Positions 1-8,699 of a stretch of 30,156 nucleotides of DNA are shown one piece after another. The DNA comes from Bacillota bacterium (GTDB lineage: Bacteria > Bacillota > Clostridia > Lachnospirales > Lachnospiraceae), in the NCBI GenBank assembly GCA_023423335.1, contig JAFAFU010000001.1, positions 1-30,156 of the forward strand, written 5' to 3'. Positions within the stretch are counted from its first letter, which is position 1; each line of letters opens with the position of its first letter. The notes below the pieces were generated by a model. That model was not told where the DNA came from, ran no database searches, and worked only from the letters and a program-made list of their open reading frames with translations. Made by a program: the position numbers and the translations under genes.

Positions 1-399
1 TGAGGATGGTCCGTTAACATCCGAATATGTATAATTTGTTACCGTTGTTTTGCCAACAGGATTATTTTCACAGAATATTTCATAGCCCTCAACTCCAACA
101 TTATCCGTAGATGCATCCCAAACGAAGGCTATTGCAGAACCGGAAACCGATGCAACAATATCCTTGGTATGTTCTGTTGTTTTAAAGGTAATGGCGGAGC
201 CTGACACCGGAGTGACCGTAAAATTAACCGGTGCTGTGGGAGGTTGACTGTCCTCAGTATACTCTGCATTCACTTTCTGCATATTATACACAGGGATATT
301 ATGAATCACTAATATGATAGATAGTAATAATGATATGACCTTAGAAATAACCCTTACGGACTTAGTACGTCTAGTATGAAATTCTGATAATTTATTCAT
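1..399 (-). CDS. Secreted fibronectin type III-like protein, N-terminal part (cut by window edge)
   Basis: The frame is open from an ATG at 399 to the window edge (133 codons), with a GGAGGG ribosome site just upstream (about 402-408). The protein opens with a basic stretch (HTRRTKSVR), then a hydrophobic core (VISLLLSIILVI) and a plausible cleavage site near residue 44 (KVNA), so it looks exported. Residues about 50-133 carry a PPTAPVNFTVTP stretch and WDASTDNVGVEGYEIF. That is the typical wording of fibronectin III-like repeats in large clostridial cell-surface proteins and glycoside hydrolases. A 'SGSAI-F' motif occurs twice, as if a module had been duplicated internally. The catalytic or binding part lies outside the window, so its function cannot be named. 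A good promoter lies upstream (506-534). Confidence 0.8.
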   Translation of the reverse strand, partial: MNKLSEFHTRRTKSVRVISKVISLLLSIILVIHNIPVYNMQKVNAEYTEDSQPPTAPVNFTVTPVSGSAITFKTTEHTKDIVASVSGSAIAFVWDASTDNVGVEGYEIFCENNPVGKTTVTNYTYSDVNGPSS

Positions 400-719
400 T
401 TTTCCCTCCTATTAATTCTCTTGACTGAGTTTCCCCCTGCTGCTTTAATTTTGATCCCTCCTTGGTTAATGGTCTTTGTGTATTAATTTTACATTATTTT
501 ATAAAATAATATCATTTATTCCATATTTTATCAACGCATTTAATTCTGTATTTACTGCATTCCGCTTTATCGCACAGAAAAGCGCACCCCTACAGTAATT
601 GCACACCAAATGAAAATTATCATCCGGGTGCACTGATAGAGCTGCGCTTAATATATCAAACGGTTCTATTTTATTGTCTCAAGGAAACCTATCTCATAAG
701 GAAGGGAACAGAAGTTTCC
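400..719. other. Intergenic, AT-rich, no gene seen
   Basis: This gap holds the promoter and leader of the gene at 1-399. It also has a short GGGAA/TTCCC hairpin (about 703-721) at the stop codon of the next minus-strand gene, with only a weak T-run. No convincing coding frame is present. Confidence 0.6.
506..534 (-). promoter_or_regulatory. Sigma-A-type promoter for the fibronectin-like gene
   Basis: Read on the minus strand, TTGATA (529-534) and TATTAT (506-511) are separated by exactly 17 bases. The start codon lies about 100 bases downstream, so there is a longish AT-rich leader. Confidence 0.6.
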
Positions 720-1430
720 CTAGACCGAATATGACAGTATTGACAGTACCAAAATCAATAGGAAGACTAAGAATCTCCCGATCAATAATGCCCGTTGACA
801 GGCCTGTGAGGGGAGCATATTCCGGTCAACGGCCCAGCGCCAAAGCTTATGGCTTAAGCCTTCGGCTATTATCAGCAGCCAGACTGCCGCATACAGGAGG
901 ATATTTCCCCGGAATCTGGTGCCTTCCCTGAGAGCCAGGGTAATTAAGGTTCCATAGCGATTGGGCTTGGCCAGGCTTGCCTCCTGATTGCTGACTGCCG
1001 CCCGGATTTTATCGGCTCCGTCAAGCTGCTCCAAGTATACCGCTTCCCCTTCCCCATCCGTCACCGTAACCATGCTGTGCTCCCAATCGGTATTGTCGCT
1101 GAACCGTATCGTATATTCCTCGGAAGGCATATCACCGGCACTGATTGTAAGCTTTGCTTCCTCCGCGGCGTTCTTCTCTCCTTGTACCGTAATCATGCCG
1201 CCGATCAGGAGATACTCCGTGACATCTTCCTTCTCTTCTATCCTTACTATAGTGGTCCTGTCCATCAGAGTCCGGGTGAACATATCCTTCGAATAAAACA
1301 CAAACAGCAAGATCAGAAACAGCAATAGAATCCCCTTACCCTTCTTATTGCGTCTCCGATCCTGCTTCTCCGCCTGTTCCAGGTCCCCATCCCTGTTTCC
1401 ATACATGTCAATCTGCATTCCGTAGCTCAA
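720..1430 (-). CDS. Unknown membrane protein with three hydrophobic segments
   Basis: Family not recognised. I place the start at TTG 1428-1430, because a strong GGAGG site sits seven bases before it. The ATG at 1446-1448 lies upstream of, and would translate through, that site. From this start the protein has 236 residues. A charged N-terminus (EKQDRRRNKKGKG) leads into a membrane segment near residues 34-46. A soluble extracytoplasmic-looking region of about 120 residues follows, rich in E, D and T. Two more hydrophobic segments (about 177-193 and 215-234) close the protein. It lies 64 bases downstream of pgsA, but a terminator stands between them, so expression may depend on read-through. 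A sensor or envelope protein is possible, but nothing in the sequence proves it. Confidence 0.7.
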   Translation of the reverse strand: MSYGMQIDMYGNRDGDLEQAEKQDRRRNKKGKGILLLFLILLFVFYSKDMFTRTLMDRTTIVRIEEKEDVTEYLLIGGMITVQGEKNAAEEAKLTISAGDMPSEEYTIRFSDNTDWEHSMVTVTDGEGEAVYLEQLDGADKIRAAVSNQEASLAKPNRYGTLITLALREGTRFRGNILLYAAVWLLIIAEGLSHKLWRWAVDRNMLPSQACQRALLIGRFLVFLLILVLSILSYSV

Positions 1431-1450
1431 CGCTCCACCTCCATGCAAGT

Positions 1451-1487
1451 TATATAAAACAAAGAGGCCATTGACAACGGCCTCCGG
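1451..1487 (-). terminator. Rho-independent terminator after pgsA
   Basis: On the minus strand GAGGCC (1479-1484) and GGCCTC (1464-1469) form a stem with a nine-base loop, followed by TTTGTTTTATA. It begins right behind the pgsA stop codon. Confidence 0.75.
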
Positions 1488-1493
1488 AAACTA

Positions 1494-2084
1494 CTATATA
1501 TTGATTTCTGTTTCTTTCGTTTCCCGGTACATCCTGAAATATTCCCTGATATACATCAGGAAGGACAGGAGCAGAAATGCACCGCAAACCAGCATCAGTA
1601 TATTCACGATATTAATATCCAGATTCGGCGCTGCTACCAGAACCAGCATCACCGCATAGAATACGGTAGTCGATACCTTCCCGAACCATTTGGCTCCGTT
1701 CAGCCTCCGGTTCTTCTTCAGCATTGCGATGCCCGCGCCGAGCATGAACAGCTGCATCACTACAAAAAGTATGAGCAGCAGGAACATCCATTTGATTTTT
1801 ACGACCAATACAAAAATCAGGGAAGCCTGCGTCAGCTTGTCAGCCATGGGATCGATCAGCTTGCCAAAATCCGTTACCATATCGAAGGTCCTGGCAATAA
1901 AACCATCCAGGAAATCCGTCAGCCCTGATATGAAGACTACGGCGGCGGCCATAAGGTATTCCCGTGCTGTTTCTGCATTGATATATAACACAACAAAAAG
2001 AGGAATCAGCATAAACCGGATATAACATAATATATTCGGTATGCTCCAGAGATCCTTCTTTGTAAATTTCGCCAGTACCTTCAT
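1494..2084 (-). CDS. pgsA: CDP-alcohol phosphatidyltransferase, probable phosphatidylglycerophosphate synthase
   Basis: Integral membrane enzyme of 196 residues, expected to join CDP-diacylglycerol to glycerol-3-phosphate in phosphatidylglycerol synthesis. The full family signature is present around residues 57-82: D-x2-DG-x2-AR-x8-G-x3-D-x3-D, reading DFLDGFIAR then G...D...D. Hydrophobic segments cover about residues 23-37, 45-58, 90-120, 140-153 and 160-178, as expected for a membrane fold of about six helices. The N-terminal SIPNILCYIRFMLIP stretch (about 14-28) is typical of PgsA. The ribosome site is an AGGGGGT run upstream. Other CDP-alcohol transferases (cardiolipin synthase type) share the motif, so the exact acceptor is inferred from length and N-terminal similarity. 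Confidence 0.85.
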   Translation of the reverse strand: MKVLAKFTKKDLWSIPNILCYIRFMLIPLFVVLYINAETAREYLMAAAVVFISGLTDFLDGFIARTFDMVTDFGKLIDPMADKLTQASLIFVLVVKIKWMFLLLILFVVMQLFMLGAGIAMLKKNRRLNGAKWFGKVSTTVFYAVMLVLVAAPNLDINIVNILMLVCGAFLLLSFLMYIREYFRMYRETKETEINI

Positions 2085-2127
2085 ACACCCAACCCCCTGT
2101 TAAGTCGTCCTTCTGTCCATGACAATT

Positions 2128-2133
2128 ATTATA
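2128..2133 (-). promoter_or_regulatory. pgsA: Probable -10 box of pgsA
   Basis: TATAAT on the minus strand, 44 bases before the pgsA start. The -35 region is poor at the usual spacing, so only the -10 is proposed. Confidence 0.4.
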
Positions 2134-2281
2134 CAGTATATCCATCCGTCAGAATGACTAATCCGGATCCTTCGAAATTATAGCAAGGATCTTCCTTAAT
2201 CTGCCTGCCATTAGCATTTATTTTAACATATTAATTCCTATTATGAAAGATTATTTTACCAGCATTTCCAAAAAATAAGAT

Positions 2282-2360
2282 GTTTTTCAAAAAAGTCCAC
2301 CCCGAAGTATAATTCCGGCATAATATTTTAGAATCCGGAGTAATACTTAAAGGATGGACC
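2282..2360 (-). terminator. Long hairpin terminator after leuS
   Basis: Read on the minus strand, GGTCCATCC and AAGTATTACTCCGG pair with CCGGAATTATACTT and GGGTGGAC to make a long, slightly bulged stem (2295-2360), followed by TTTTTTG (2288-2294). It starts 12 bases after the leuS stop. Confidence 0.75.
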
Positions 2361-2372
2361 TTATCCTGTCAT

Positions 2373-4781
2373 TTATTTCACTACAATATTAACGATCTTA
2401 CCGGGTACATAGATCTCCTTCACGATCGTACCGGTCAATTTATCTGTTGCCGCCTCGCGGGCCGCGGCAATCGCTTCCTCCTTGGAGGCTTCTGCGGGAA
2501 CCTTAACCGTAGTCTTCGTCTTGCCATTCACCTGTACCGCAAGCTCAATCTCGCTGTCCTTCATCTTGGACTCGTCATAAACCGGCCAGGTATTCTGAAA
2601 TACCGAAGTATTATGACCTAATTGTGACCATAATTCTTCACTGACATGAGGGATGAACGGCGCCAAAAGAATGACCGCGGTTTCCAGAGTTTCTTTATCG
2701 AGGCCTCCGGCCCTCTTTGCCAGATCAATCATCTTATTATTATACTCCATGAAACCGCTGACTACCGTATTTAAGCTGAAGGATTCCAAACGGGTGGTAA
2801 TATCATAAACCATCCGGTTCCTTACCTTCACCATCTCCTCGGTAGCCTTCGTATTTTTATCCTTGTTATCCGTCACCAGATGGAAGAAACGGTTGATAAA
2901 ACGGTAAACACCGTCAATACCCCTGTCATCCCATTCGGAATCCAGCTCCGGCGGACCTACGAATAATTCGTACATTCTTAAGGAATCGCAGCCATAGTCA
3001 TTCACCAGGTCATCCGGAGATACCACATTCCCCTTGGATTTACTCATCTTGGCGCCGTTTTTACCGATCATACCCTGATTAAACAGCTTTGTGAAAGGCT
3101 CTTCAAAATCCACTACTCCGATATCATACAGGAACTTCGTATAGAATCTGGAGTACAGCAGATGCAGAACCGCATGCTCCACACCGCCGATATACATATC
3201 CACCGGCAGGTCCGCATGGGCCTTCTCCTTAGAAACCAGCTCCTTATCATTTTTACTGTCCACATAACGCAGGAAATACCAGGAGGAGCCTGCCCACTGG
3301 GGCATGGTATTGGTTTCTCTCTTTGCGGGCTTTCCGCAGACAGGACAGGCGGTATTTACCCATTCATGGATATCTGCCAGGGGTGATTCACCGGTACCGG
3401 TCGGCTGGTACTTCTCCACCTCCGGCAACAGCAGGGGCAGCTCGTCCTCGGGAACCGGGACAGCGCCGCAGTGGTCACAGTGTACGATCGGAATAGGCTC
3501 GCCCCAATAACGCTGTCTGGAAAATACCCAGTCACGGAGCTTATAGTTCACGGTTTTCTTACCGATACCCAGCTCCTCCAGCTTATCCGGCACCTCACTT
3601 TTCGCCTTCTCGGAAGCCATACCGTTCCATTCGCCGGAGTTGATCATGATTCCGGCCTCCGTATAGGCTTCGGTCATCTCCGGCTGCTCCTTACCGTCCT
3701 TAGAGATTACCTGGACAATAGGAATACCGAATTTGACTGCAAACTCAAAATCCCTCTCGTCATGGGCAGGTACGCACATAATGGCTCCGGTGCCGTAATC
3801 CGCCAATACATAATCGGACAGCCAAATCGGGATCTGCTTCTTTGTTAAAGGATTGATTGCATAGCTTCCGGTGAATACACCGGTCTTTTCTTTGTCCTGC
3901 ATACGGTCAACCGAGGATCTCATTGAGGCCTTGAAGATATAATCCTCCACTTCCGCCTGCTTTTCCTCCGCGGCCAGTTCCTTCGCCATACCATGCTCCG
4001 GAGCCAGTACCATGAAGGTAGCACCATAGAGGGTATCCGGTCTCGTCGTATAGACGCGGATCGCTTTATCCGTACCGTCTACCGTAAAATCCACCTCGGC
4101 ACCATAGCTCTTGCCGATCCAGTCCGACTGCATCTTTTTAACCTTCTCCGGCCAGTCCAGTTTATTAAGGTCCTCCAGCAGGCGGTCTGCGTATTCGGTG
4201 ATCTTTAGCATCCATTGCTTTAAGTTCTTCTTGGTAACCGAAGAACCGCAGCGTTCGCATTCGCCGTTGACCACCTCTTCGTTTGCCAGTCCTGTCTTGC
4301 AGGAGGGGCACCAGTTAATCGGCATCTGCTTCTCGTAGGCCAGTCCGGCCTTGAACATCTTTACGAAGATCCACTGGGTCCATTTATAAAAGTCAGGGTC
4401 CGTGGTATTAACCTCCCGGTCCCAATCATAAATCGCCGCGATCTCATTGATCTGCCGCTTAATGTTGGCCACATTCTCCGCAGTGGATTTGCTCGGATGA
4501 ACACCCATCTTGATGGCGTAATTCTCAGCCGGAAGTCCGAAGGCATCCCAGCCCATCGGATGGATGATGTAATATCCTTTCAGAATCTTATATCTGCTCC
4601 AGACGTCACTGATTACATAGCCTCTCCAGTGACCGACATGAAGCCCGCTGCCCGAAGGATAGGGGAACATATCCAGACAGTAATATTTGGGCTTCTTCCC
4701 GTCCTTCACATTCACGGGGTTCTCCTCCCATTGTTTTCTCCATTTCTTTTCTATTTCCTTATGATTATAAGGTGATGACAT
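2373..4781 (-). CDS. leuS: Leucyl-tRNA synthetase
   Basis: Charges tRNA-Leu with leucine in the cytoplasm. The 802-residue length is normal for bacterial LeuRS. The class I motifs are both present: HVGH at residues 48-51 and KMSKS at 578-582. A CP1 editing insert lies between them, as does a zinc-type pair (CPSC...CERC, about residues 157-178). A WVFSRQRYWGEPIPI motif marks the rest of the catalytic core. The C-terminus ends in the usual LeuRS domain (VQVNGKTKTTV...). The start is the ATG at 4781 behind a perfect AAGGAGG. It stands alone behind a leucine T-box leader and ends in a strong terminator, so it is a monocistronic unit controlled by uncharged tRNA-Leu. Confidence 0.98.
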   Translation of the reverse strand: MSSPYNHKEIEKKWRKQWEENPVNVKDGKKPKYYCLDMFPYPSGSGLHVGHWRGYVISDVWSRYKILKGYYIIHPMGWDAFGLPAENYAIKMGVHPSKSTAENVANIKRQINEIAAIYDWDREVNTTDPDFYKWTQWIFVKMFKAGLAYEKQMPINWCPSCKTGLANEEVVNGECERCGSSVTKKNLKQWMLKITEYADRLLEDLNKLDWPEKVKKMQSDWIGKSYGAEVDFTVDGTDKAIRVYTTRPDTLYGATFMVLAPEHGMAKELAAEEKQAEVEDYIFKASMRSSVDRMQDKEKTGVFTGSYAINPLTKKQIPIWLSDYVLADYGTGAIMCVPAHDERDFEFAVKFGIPIVQVISKDGKEQPEMTEAYTEAGIMINSGEWNGMASEKAKSEVPDKLEELGIGKKTVNYKLRDWVFSRQRYWGEPIPIVHCDHCGAVPVPEDELPLLLPEVEKYQPTGTGESPLADIHEWVNTACPVCGKPAKRETNTMPQWAGSSWYFLRYVDSKNDKELVSKEKAHADLPVDMYIGGVEHAVLHLLYSRFYTKFLYDIGVVDFEEPFTKLFNQGMIGKNGAKMSKSKGNVVSPDDLVNDYGCDSLRMYELFVGPPELDSEWDDRGIDGVYRFINRFFHLVTDNKDKNTKATEEMVKVRNRMVYDITTRLESFSLNTVVSGFMEYNNKMIDLAKRAGGLDKETLETAVILLAPFIPHVSEELWSQLGHNTSVFQNTWPVYDESKMKDSEIELAVQVNGKTKTTVKVPAEASKEEAIAAAREAATDKLTGTIVKEIYVPGKIVNIVVK

Positions 4782-4839
4782 AATAAATCCTCCTTAAAAA
4801 TTATCTTTTCATTCAATAGGACGTAATTTCCTATTAAAT

Positions 4840-5110
4840 AAAAAACCCTCCGCCTCAACAAAGAGACGGAAGGTGAATTCCGTGGTACCACTCTAATTCA
4901 TGAACCGCTGCCCGCAGTCCCTGCACTTAATATCCTGTAACGGGGATCCCGTCCCTGCCTACTGATGGTTCAGCCGGGAAGCTCAAAGGCGAGTTGGGAG
5001 TCTGACGCTGCTGCCTTCCACCTGCCGGCAGCTCTCTGTAAGCACATTTCCTCTTAATACTCCTTATCCGTGCATTTATCTATTGTTTAATTTCATAGAA
5101 CCTTATGAAA
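4840..5110 (-). promoter_or_regulatory. T-box leader (leucine) of leuS
   Basis: The minus strand carries the conserved T-box sequence AGAGTGGTACCACGG (4880-4894), which forms the antiterminator that reads the tRNA 3' end. It is followed by a terminator hairpin, CCTTCCGTCTC paired with GAGGCGGAGGG and then TTTTTT (4840-4873). Upstream, Stem I contains a GAGAGCTGCCGG segment and a specifier loop reading AACTCGCC, in which CTC (4991-4993) is a leucine codon. The specifier matches the downstream enzyme. Uncharged tRNA-Leu should favour antitermination and raise leuS expression. Confidence 0.93.
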
Positions 5111-5127
5111 TGACGATATACTTTATT

Positions 5128-5155
5128 AATATAGCACTACTTTTCATTTTGTCAA
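5128..5155 (-). promoter_or_regulatory. Promoter of the leuS T-box transcript
   Basis: TTGACA (5150-5155) and TATATT (5128-5133) on the minus strand, 16 bases apart, just before the T-box structure. Confidence 0.75.
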
Positions 5156-5680
5156 GTTATTTTACACCCTTAGTGTATTCCGGGTAAGTTATCAATCATC
5201 ATATATGATGTAATCTTAAAGGTTGTATACAAAACTACGAAATATGGAAGCTAAATATTTACATATATATACAATTATGATACCATGAAATGGAGGAAGA
5301 ATTACCTCGGTTTATTATTGGGGAGGTGGAAAAGATCATTTTTTGTTTCTCATCCCGGTTACATCCATGTCATATATAAGATTTCGCTCCGTATGCTGTT
5401 TTTCATCTGAATGATTTACAATGTGTTCTCTATTTTTCAAGATGTCTTTCATAATTCTAAGAAACCCGTATTTTACTAATTCCCTCTCACAAAATTCCAC
5501 ATTCCATATACGCCGCATGAATAAATCCACATTAAAAATGAAGCGATTTATAGCCTTAGGCAGCGTTACAAAGAGAAACAACCATCAAAGGCATGAAAGA
5601 AAGTAATACAAAACATAAGATACAAATAATCAGGTAGGTAAGTAGCAACCAATATAATTATATTTAAGGAGGATGATACG
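5156..5680. other. Long intergenic region between leuS and GH11 genes
   Basis: 525 AT-rich bases between divergent genes. I see a perfect 14-base palindrome CATCATATATGATG (5197-5210) and a TTGTATACAA palindrome (about 5223-5232), either of which could be an operator. The last 50 bases (about 5630-5680) resemble the region just before the second GH11 gene, sharing GTAGGTAAG. No convincing gene is present. A minus-strand frame at 5336-5581 has no ribosome site. Confidence 0.5.
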
Positions 5681-6316
5681 ATGAGAAAATTAAATAAGAA
5701 AGCTTTGACGCTATTTTTGGTAATTTCATTGAGCTTTACCGGTATGTTTGCAGGAATTGCAAATGCATCCCCAAACTACTGGTATTTTGGAACTGGTGGC
5801 GGCGGAGCAGTAAATGTTATTAAAGGATCTGGCAACAATTACAGTGTTACATGGACAAATTGCGGGTCTTTTGCTTTCGGTATAGGTTGGCTTCCCGGAA
5901 CAGTAGCCCGGGTATGTAATTACAATGTCGGCACCTGGTCGCCCTCCGGCGATAGATTGTTGGCCTTCCATGGGTGGACAAGAAGCCCCCTTGTAGAATA
6001 TTACGTGGTTGACAGCTGGGGCACTTATCGGCCTACCGGGACGCATAAGGGCGCCGTTAACAGCGATGGCGGTACCTATGACATATATCAGACCACCCTG
6101 TACAATGCACCTTCCATTGACGGCACTCAGACTTACCAGCAGTATTGGAGTGTCCGAACGGCGAAACGGCCGACCGGAAGCAATGTCCAAATCAATTTTG
6201 CCAACCATGTTAATGCCTGGAGGAGCAAGGGAATGAATTTGGGGAGTAGTTGGGATTTTCAGATAATGGACATTACGGGACAAGGCAGTGGAAGCACTAA
6301 TGTAGCGGTGTGGTAG
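5681..6316 (+). CDS. Secreted GH11 xylanase-like protein, predicted catalytically inactive
   Basis: 211 residues with AAGGAGG before the ATG. The signal peptide (KKALTLFLVISLSFTGMFAGIANA) ends near residue 29, and a single GH11 beta-jelly-roll domain follows. Family hallmarks remain: the nucleophile region PLVEYYVVDSWGTYRPTG (Glu106), the thumb YNAPSIDG (141-148), YWSVR and the NHVNAW...GMNLGSSW region. Compared with the intact paralogue at 12858-13496 and with classical Bacillus GH11 enzymes, the acid/base Glu is Thr199. Other changes are Trp9-equivalent to Gly37, Asn35-equivalent to Ser63, Tyr69-equivalent to His97, Arg112-equivalent to Leu140 and Tyr166-equivalent to Phe193. Retaining hydrolysis needs both glutamates, so normal xylanase activity is not expected. 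The reading frame is clean, so this is a diverged pseudoenzyme rather than a decayed gene. A binding or decoy role is speculation. Confidence 0.9.
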   Translation: MRKLNKKALTLFLVISLSFTGMFAGIANASPNYWYFGTGGGGAVNVIKGSGNNYSVTWTNCGSFAFGIGWLPGTVARVCNYNVGTWSPSGDRLLAFHGWTRSPLVEYYVVDSWGTYRPTGTHKGAVNSDGGTYDIYQTTLYNAPSIDGTQTYQQYWSVRTAKRPTGSNVQINFANHVNAWRSKGMNLGSSWDFQIMDITGQGSGSTNVAVW

Positions 6317-6380
6317 CAGACCGCCTGCACCAAGCAGGACAATGCCATTAAGTTAAGCTATTAGTTCCATACGCCCTCAC

Positions 6381-6414
6381 AGAGCAGAGTGGAACAATAC
6401 TCTGCTCTTTTTGA
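6381..6414 (+). terminator. Terminator after the GH11-like gene
   Basis: AGAGCAGAGT (6381-6390) pairs perfectly with ACTCTGCTCT (6399-6408) and is followed by a T-run. Confidence 0.85.
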
Positions 6415-6521
6415 GTAAAATTTTAATTAAGCAATTACTACTCCGTTCAATAAAGAACAAACTCATATTCATTCCTTCAGGGAATATAATTAAATAAAAC
6501 ATCCCGGCTTTGGAGTATTTT

Positions 6522-7145
6522 ATGAGTTATCTGACACAATTCATATCCCAATACGGTGTAGCTGCCATGTTTCTGATCATCATGCTGGAGTACGCCTGTT
6601 TTCCGGTATCCAGCGAGATTGTTCTGCCCTTCTCCGGGGCTGTGGCATCGATGAATCAGACGCCTTATCTGGTTATTCTCCCTTTAAGTATACTCGCCGG
6701 TCTGATCGGAACCGGAATCTGTTATGCCGTCGGCTGGTTCGGCGGCGGCGCTATCATAAATGCCATCAAGCGCCGGTTTCCGAAATCCGTCAAGGCCATT
6801 GACTCCTCTTATGAAAAATTCAATAAGAACAGCGCCTCCGCGGTCTGTATCGGCAGAGTCATCCCCCTGGTGAGAACTTATATTGCTTTGGTAGCGGGGT
6901 CGGCCAGAATGAATCCGGTCACCTATTTTACCTCCTCGCTTCTGGGAATAACCGTCTGGAATACCCTTTTGATCGGCCTTGGCTACAGCCTTCGGGAGAA
7001 TTACGGCAAGGTCGCAGGCTATTATAACCGCTACAAGCATAATTTAATTCCGGTAGCCCTGGTCTTTGCGGGCCTCCTGATTTGCAGCAGAATTTACCGC
7101 GGGTACAAAAAAGCGGTTCAAAAAAAGCAGAGCCTTCCCGATTAG
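6522..7145 (+). CDS. DedA family membrane protein
   Basis: DedA/SNARE-associated family (PF09335-type), 207 residues. Members act in the inner membrane; some are linked to lipid flipping (undecaprenyl-phosphate) and to proton-motive-force balance. Visible features are the N-terminal helix LTQFISQYGVAAMFLIIMLEYACFPVSSEIVLPFSG, which has the family's E-x-x-x-P-x-x-SE arrangement. The G-R-V-I-P-x-V-R-T motif (GRVIPLVRTYIALVAGSARM) lies near residues 110-130, and a C-terminal membrane segment follows. I chose ATG 6522 because GGAG stands six bases before it. A TTG at 6510 has no ribosome site. It converges with the MATE gene, and the two stop codons overlap by four bases. The substrate cannot be told from sequence. 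Confidence 0.9.
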   Translation: MSYLTQFISQYGVAAMFLIIMLEYACFPVSSEIVLPFSGAVASMNQTPYLVILPLSILAGLIGTGICYAVGWFGGGAIINAIKRRFPKSVKAIDSSYEKFNKNSASAVCIGRVIPLVRTYIALVAGSARMNPVTYFTSSLLGITVWNTLLIGLGYSLRENYGKVAGYYNRYKHNLIPVALVFAGLLICSRIYRGYKKAVQKKQSLPD

Positions 7146-8509
7146 CCGGTCTCCGCCGGTTGCTTAACGACAGACTTGCCCTTCCATTTCCCCGATAATA
7201 CCCTTAGGATACCGAGGATACCGGTAATAAGCCAGGTCAGCGCCGTTGCCCAGAAAACTCCCTTGAAACCCATCTGTGCCGCCAACAGGCCGGAGGCCGT
7301 TACCCGCACCACAACCTCAGTAAAGCCCATGACCATCGGGATATGGATATCGCCGGAACCGCTCAGGAAGTTTCTCGTAATAAAAATCATACCGACAAAG
7401 GTATAGAAGAAGCTGGTAATCCGTATGCCCTCCATGCCGTAGGTCACGACAGCAATATCCTCCTTCTTGGTGAAGAGCCTCATCAGAAATTCACCGCCAA
7501 AATAAAGCGTCGGAAGCATAAGCAAACTGAAAATTATGATGATGACCGTAGCCGCTTTCATTCCCCTCTTAACCCTGCCCAGATTACCGGCTCCGATATT
7601 CTGGCCGGTAAAGGAGGCTACCGCGGCTCCAATGGACATGCCGGGCTGTAATACCAGCTGTTCAATTCGATTCGCTACGGTAGCAGCTGCTATAATTGTT
7701 TCATTAAAACCGTTGATGACTCCCTGTAATGCCATCATGGAGACGGATACAAAGGAATTCTGCAGAGCCACCGGAATCCCCAGCCGGATACATTTACGAA
7801 AGATGATTCGGTCAGGCTTAAATTCCTTTAACGGCATATGGAGCATTTTAACCTTCGCCATCGCATATATGACACAGCCGATCGCCGAGATCCACTGCGA
7901 GATAATGGTTGCCATCGCCACTCCGGCCACTCCCCAATGAAACAGGATCACAAATGCCAGATCCAGCACCACATTCAACAAGCTGGCTATGATAAGGAAA
8001 ATCAGCGGGGTCGTGGAATCTCCCAGCGCCCGTAATACGGCTGCCATACCATTGTAGCAGGCTACGCCCAGTATTCCGGCATACGAAATCTTCATATAGA
8101 GCTCGGACTCTGCAATGATACCCTCCGGTGTGTTCAATAATTCCAGAATCCACCGGCTGGACAGGAAGCCGACGGCACCCATAATCACGGCTGCTCCGAC
8201 AACCATATAGGTGGCAGTAGCAAAGCCCTTCCTTACATTATCATAATCCTTGGCTCCAAAGTATTGGGAAATCACAATGGAGATACCGGCCGACAACCCG
8301 AAGGTCAATCCAAAGATAAGGAAGATAGAGGAGCCGGTGGCTCCCACCGCAGCCAATGCATCGGAGCTTACAAATTTGCCCACAACAATGGAATCTACCA
8401 TATTATAAAACTGCTGAAACAGATTGCCGATCAGCATCGGAATAGAAAACTGCAGTAGTAATTTTGCAGGTGACCCGGTCGTCAGATCCCGGGTAATCGT
8501 TTTAGCCAT
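7142..8509 (-). CDS. MATE family multidrug/sodium antiporter
   Basis: 455-residue transporter of the MATE family, expected to export organic compounds in exchange for sodium or protons. Twelve hydrophobic segments can be followed along the protein. The two homologous halves begin with the typical IPMLIGNLFQQFYNMVDSIVVGKF (about 24-47) and LGIPVALQNSFVSVSMMALQGVING (about 240-264). The N-terminus DLTTGSPAKLLLQFSIPML is the standard start of the clostridial NorM/DinF-like group. AAGGGGA precedes the ATG. Its own promoter is at 8558-8587. It does not appear to be part of an operon. The drug or metabolite carried is unknown. Confidence 0.92.
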   Translation of the reverse strand: MAKTITRDLTTGSPAKLLLQFSIPMLIGNLFQQFYNMVDSIVVGKFVSSDALAAVGATGSSIFLIFGLTFGLSAGISIVISQYFGAKDYDNVRKGFATATYMVVGAAVIMGAVGFLSSRWILELLNTPEGIIAESELYMKISYAGILGVACYNGMAAVLRALGDSTTPLIFLIIASLLNVVLDLAFVILFHWGVAGVAMATIISQWISAIGCVIYAMAKVKMLHMPLKEFKPDRIIFRKCIRLGIPVALQNSFVSVSMMALQGVINGFNETIIAAATVANRIEQLVLQPGMSIGAAVASFTGQNIGAGNLGRVKRGMKAATVIIIIFSLLMLPTLYFGGEFLMRLFTKKEDIAVVTYGMEGIRITSFFYTFVGMIFITRNFLSGSGDIHIPMVMGFTEVVVRVTASGLLAAQMGFKGVFWATALTWLITGILGILRVLSGKWKGKSVVKQPAETG

Positions 8510-8557
8510 AGGTTCCCCTTCTTTCAGACAATGTCAATACCTTCTGTCATTTCTCTG

Positions 8558-8587
8558 AGTATACTCTATGCTTTTCCCGGATGTAAA
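8558..8587 (-). promoter_or_regulatory. Promoter of the MATE gene
   Basis: TTTACA (8582-8587) and TATACT (8558-8563) on the minus strand with an 18-base spacer. Confidence 0.55.
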
Positions 8588-8699
8588 TGTTTTTTTCCAT
8601 AGAATTTATGTCTTATAATGTCCCGGTTCCGGGCTCCATTCATATTCCATCCCCTTTTTCATATAATTAAAAGAAGATTGACCAAATCAGGAGCAGAAT

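Noticed and set aside
5336..5581. Minus-strand open frame of 81 codons between leuS and the GH11-like gene
   Set aside because: It begins with a TTG lacking any ribosome site, internal ATGs lack one too, and I recognise no family. The region more likely serves as regulatory DNA.
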